A stretch of DNA of 64,000 nt, taken from the NCBI RefSeq assembly GCF_958295425.1, contig NC_081149.1, positions 21,424,972-21,488,971 on the forward strand. Direction: 5' to 3'. A program made the position numbers and the translations under genes. Within the stretch, counting starts at the first letter, position 1. Each line of letters begins with the position of its first letter. Shown piece by piece: positions 62,515 to 64,000 of the stretch. Origin of the DNA: Solea solea (lineage: Eukaryota > Chordata > Actinopteri > Pleuronectiformes > Soleidae). The notes below the pieces were generated by a model that worked only from the letters and a program-made list of their open reading frames with translations, was not told the DNA's origin and searched no databases.

Positions 62515-63544
62515 ATTGAACACTTATACGGAAAGGTTATCCGAGAGCTAATAGCTTAAAAATTATGCATGTAAGGTATTGAGATATCTAACATATTGGA
62601 TAAAATAATTATAATAAAGTCATTCGAAAAAGAGTACGGAATATAAAGCGGGACGGAATTGTAAAAGGTAATCGCTGTAAGTGCATGAAGTCTATGGCAC
62701 GGTGCCATGAAGTCCATTAATAGTTTCCAGATTAAGCCTTTATATGCTGTATTGTCTGTATATGTATGATAATGTATATATCACACAAGGCAAAGAGTTT
62801 TATTACTTTTATTTTGTCATCTGAAACGGTTCATTGATTAATTATTCTGCAGGAAATATGTACATGATAGTGCCGTTTTTCTTTTTATTCTCGTCTGAAA
62901 ACCTGTGTAATTAAAAACGGCAAAAAGCAGCAATAGGTTTAAAATGGCTAGTAGAAGAAATAGCTGGAAAGTGATTTGTGATATGGCAATTAGGTAAACG
63001 CATTAAAATTCCTAATTATAATACGTGAATACATCATTTTTATGTTGAATTCTAAATAATGAAATTAGCATATAAGAGAGGCTGCAATTAAAGTGTTCTA
63101 TTTGATATTGTTTCATGTGCTATTGCAATAAGCTGTCAGAAAGATTACCAGTACATCATTTAGCTCTAATTACAAGTGAACAACATTTATAAAACATCTG
63201 AGTGTTAAGAAAAAAAAAAAGTGGTATCACCACTTGCTAATGCTCGTCTGCCAACGGCACAAAAACTGCTGCGGTCAAATAATTGCAGTTATTAAATCCC
63301 TGACCGCACTGGTCGGGGTCAACCGCTCTCTACAAAGTCATACCTTCCATGCACCATTATTCACCTGCCACCATTATTCACCATGTCAAGGTCAAGTCGC
63401 TCTGAGACAAAGACCTCTGTGTTTGCATCGGCTGGATGTTTTTGTAACGTTTGGAAACGATACCAAAAATAAGTGTAGGAATGGAAATGAAAACAGATGG
63501 AACAGATTTATCTGTTTTGGATTTATACGGATTGGATTAAGGAG

Positions 63545-63581
<37 letters not shown>

Positions 63582-63787
63582 CATCATGCTCACACTTGTG
63601 TTTGACCGCAGGGGTTGGATCATGACGACTGACAATCACACCGGCCCAAATCCTCCGTCAGTCTGTGATGAAGCGTGAGAGCAGACACAGACCGTAGAGG
63701 TGCAGGGGTCGCATGTTTCTTTCATCTTCATCTCACTCGCTTGATGAGAGAACAGAGTGAGAAGTAAGAAGCTGAGGGGGTGAGTGA

Positions 63788-63820
<33 letters not shown>

Positions 63821-64000
63821 TTATTTATCCATTCATTCAAATTCAAGTGCTCAGAGGCAGTAGTTTAAGAATCTCCAGAAAACCTGCTCCTCTTATTTGT
63901 CTGCCTGTCTTTCTCCCCCAATTAACACCAGCGTGCTGCTTCTCTGTCACTGCCTTTTTGTTCTGTAAATGTGATTATTCACATAAAACCGCTGGCTCCT
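62515..64000. other. downstream AT-rich sequence without gene
   Basis: This is AT-rich sequence with no supported gene, ending in a (TG)n tract (about 63547-63579) and an ATT triplet run (about 63791-63822). It may include the far 3' UTR of tcf20 or intergenic DNA. Confidence 0.6.
63547..63822. repeat. (TG)n and (ATT)n microsatellites
   Basis: About 17 TG units at 63547-63579 and about ten ATT units at 63791-63822. Confidence 0.9.

Overview
This window is vertebrate genomic DNA, almost certainly from a ray-finned (teleost) fish. Two conserved vertebrate neuronal or chromatin genes can be read exon by exon with GT-AG introns. The introns are short for these genes, CA/TG microsatellites are abundant, and several interspersed repeats have sequences typical of teleost genomes. 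There are no prokaryotic features. The order (class) of fish was inferred from recollected family sequences, not from a database search.

Region 1 (about 1-26,857, + strand) is the 3' three quarters of a GluN2B NMDA-receptor subunit gene (grin2b). Ten exons encode 1,284 residues: the end of the amino-terminal domain, the S1 and S2 glutamate-binding lobes, M1, the M2 pore loop with its asparagine pair, M3 (SYTANLAAF), M4, and a long C-terminal tail ending in the PDZ ligand ESDV. The signal peptide and most of the amino-terminal domain lie to the left of the window. Introns carry microsatellites, long CT tracts and dispersed repeats.

Region 2 (26,858 to about 47,150) holds the grin2b 3' UTR, whose end I cannot place, and about 20 kb with no recognisable protein-coding gene. 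It contains a CTG repeat, a TIR-type DNA element with a retroposon inserted in its end (14-bp target-site duplication), a LINE reverse-transcriptase remnant, and several short retroposon tails.

Region 3 (about 47,150 to past 59,262, + strand) is a complete tcf20 coding sequence (a transcriptional co-regulator related to RAI1). It has a GC-rich promoter, a non-coding first exon, a long second exon with a 1.16-kb uORF-containing leader and 2,402 codons, and three short exons. These complete an extended PHD/ADD-type zinc finger and the C-terminus QSERG. The predicted protein has 2,469 residues, against about 1,960 in human. A splice donor 41 nt after the stop codon implies a further non-coding exon. 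The remainder of the window is presumed 3' UTR and intergenic DNA with a foldback MITE-like repeat.

The two genes do not act in one pathway in any way the DNA shows. GluN2B is a synaptic ion-channel subunit and TCF20 a nuclear regulator, and they are simply neighbours in the same orientation. The items most worth a second look are the 55-codon upstream ORF in the tcf20 leader, the GluN2A-like segment in the GluN2B S2 lobe, the nested transposon with its target-site duplication, and the grin2b-tcf20 linkage.
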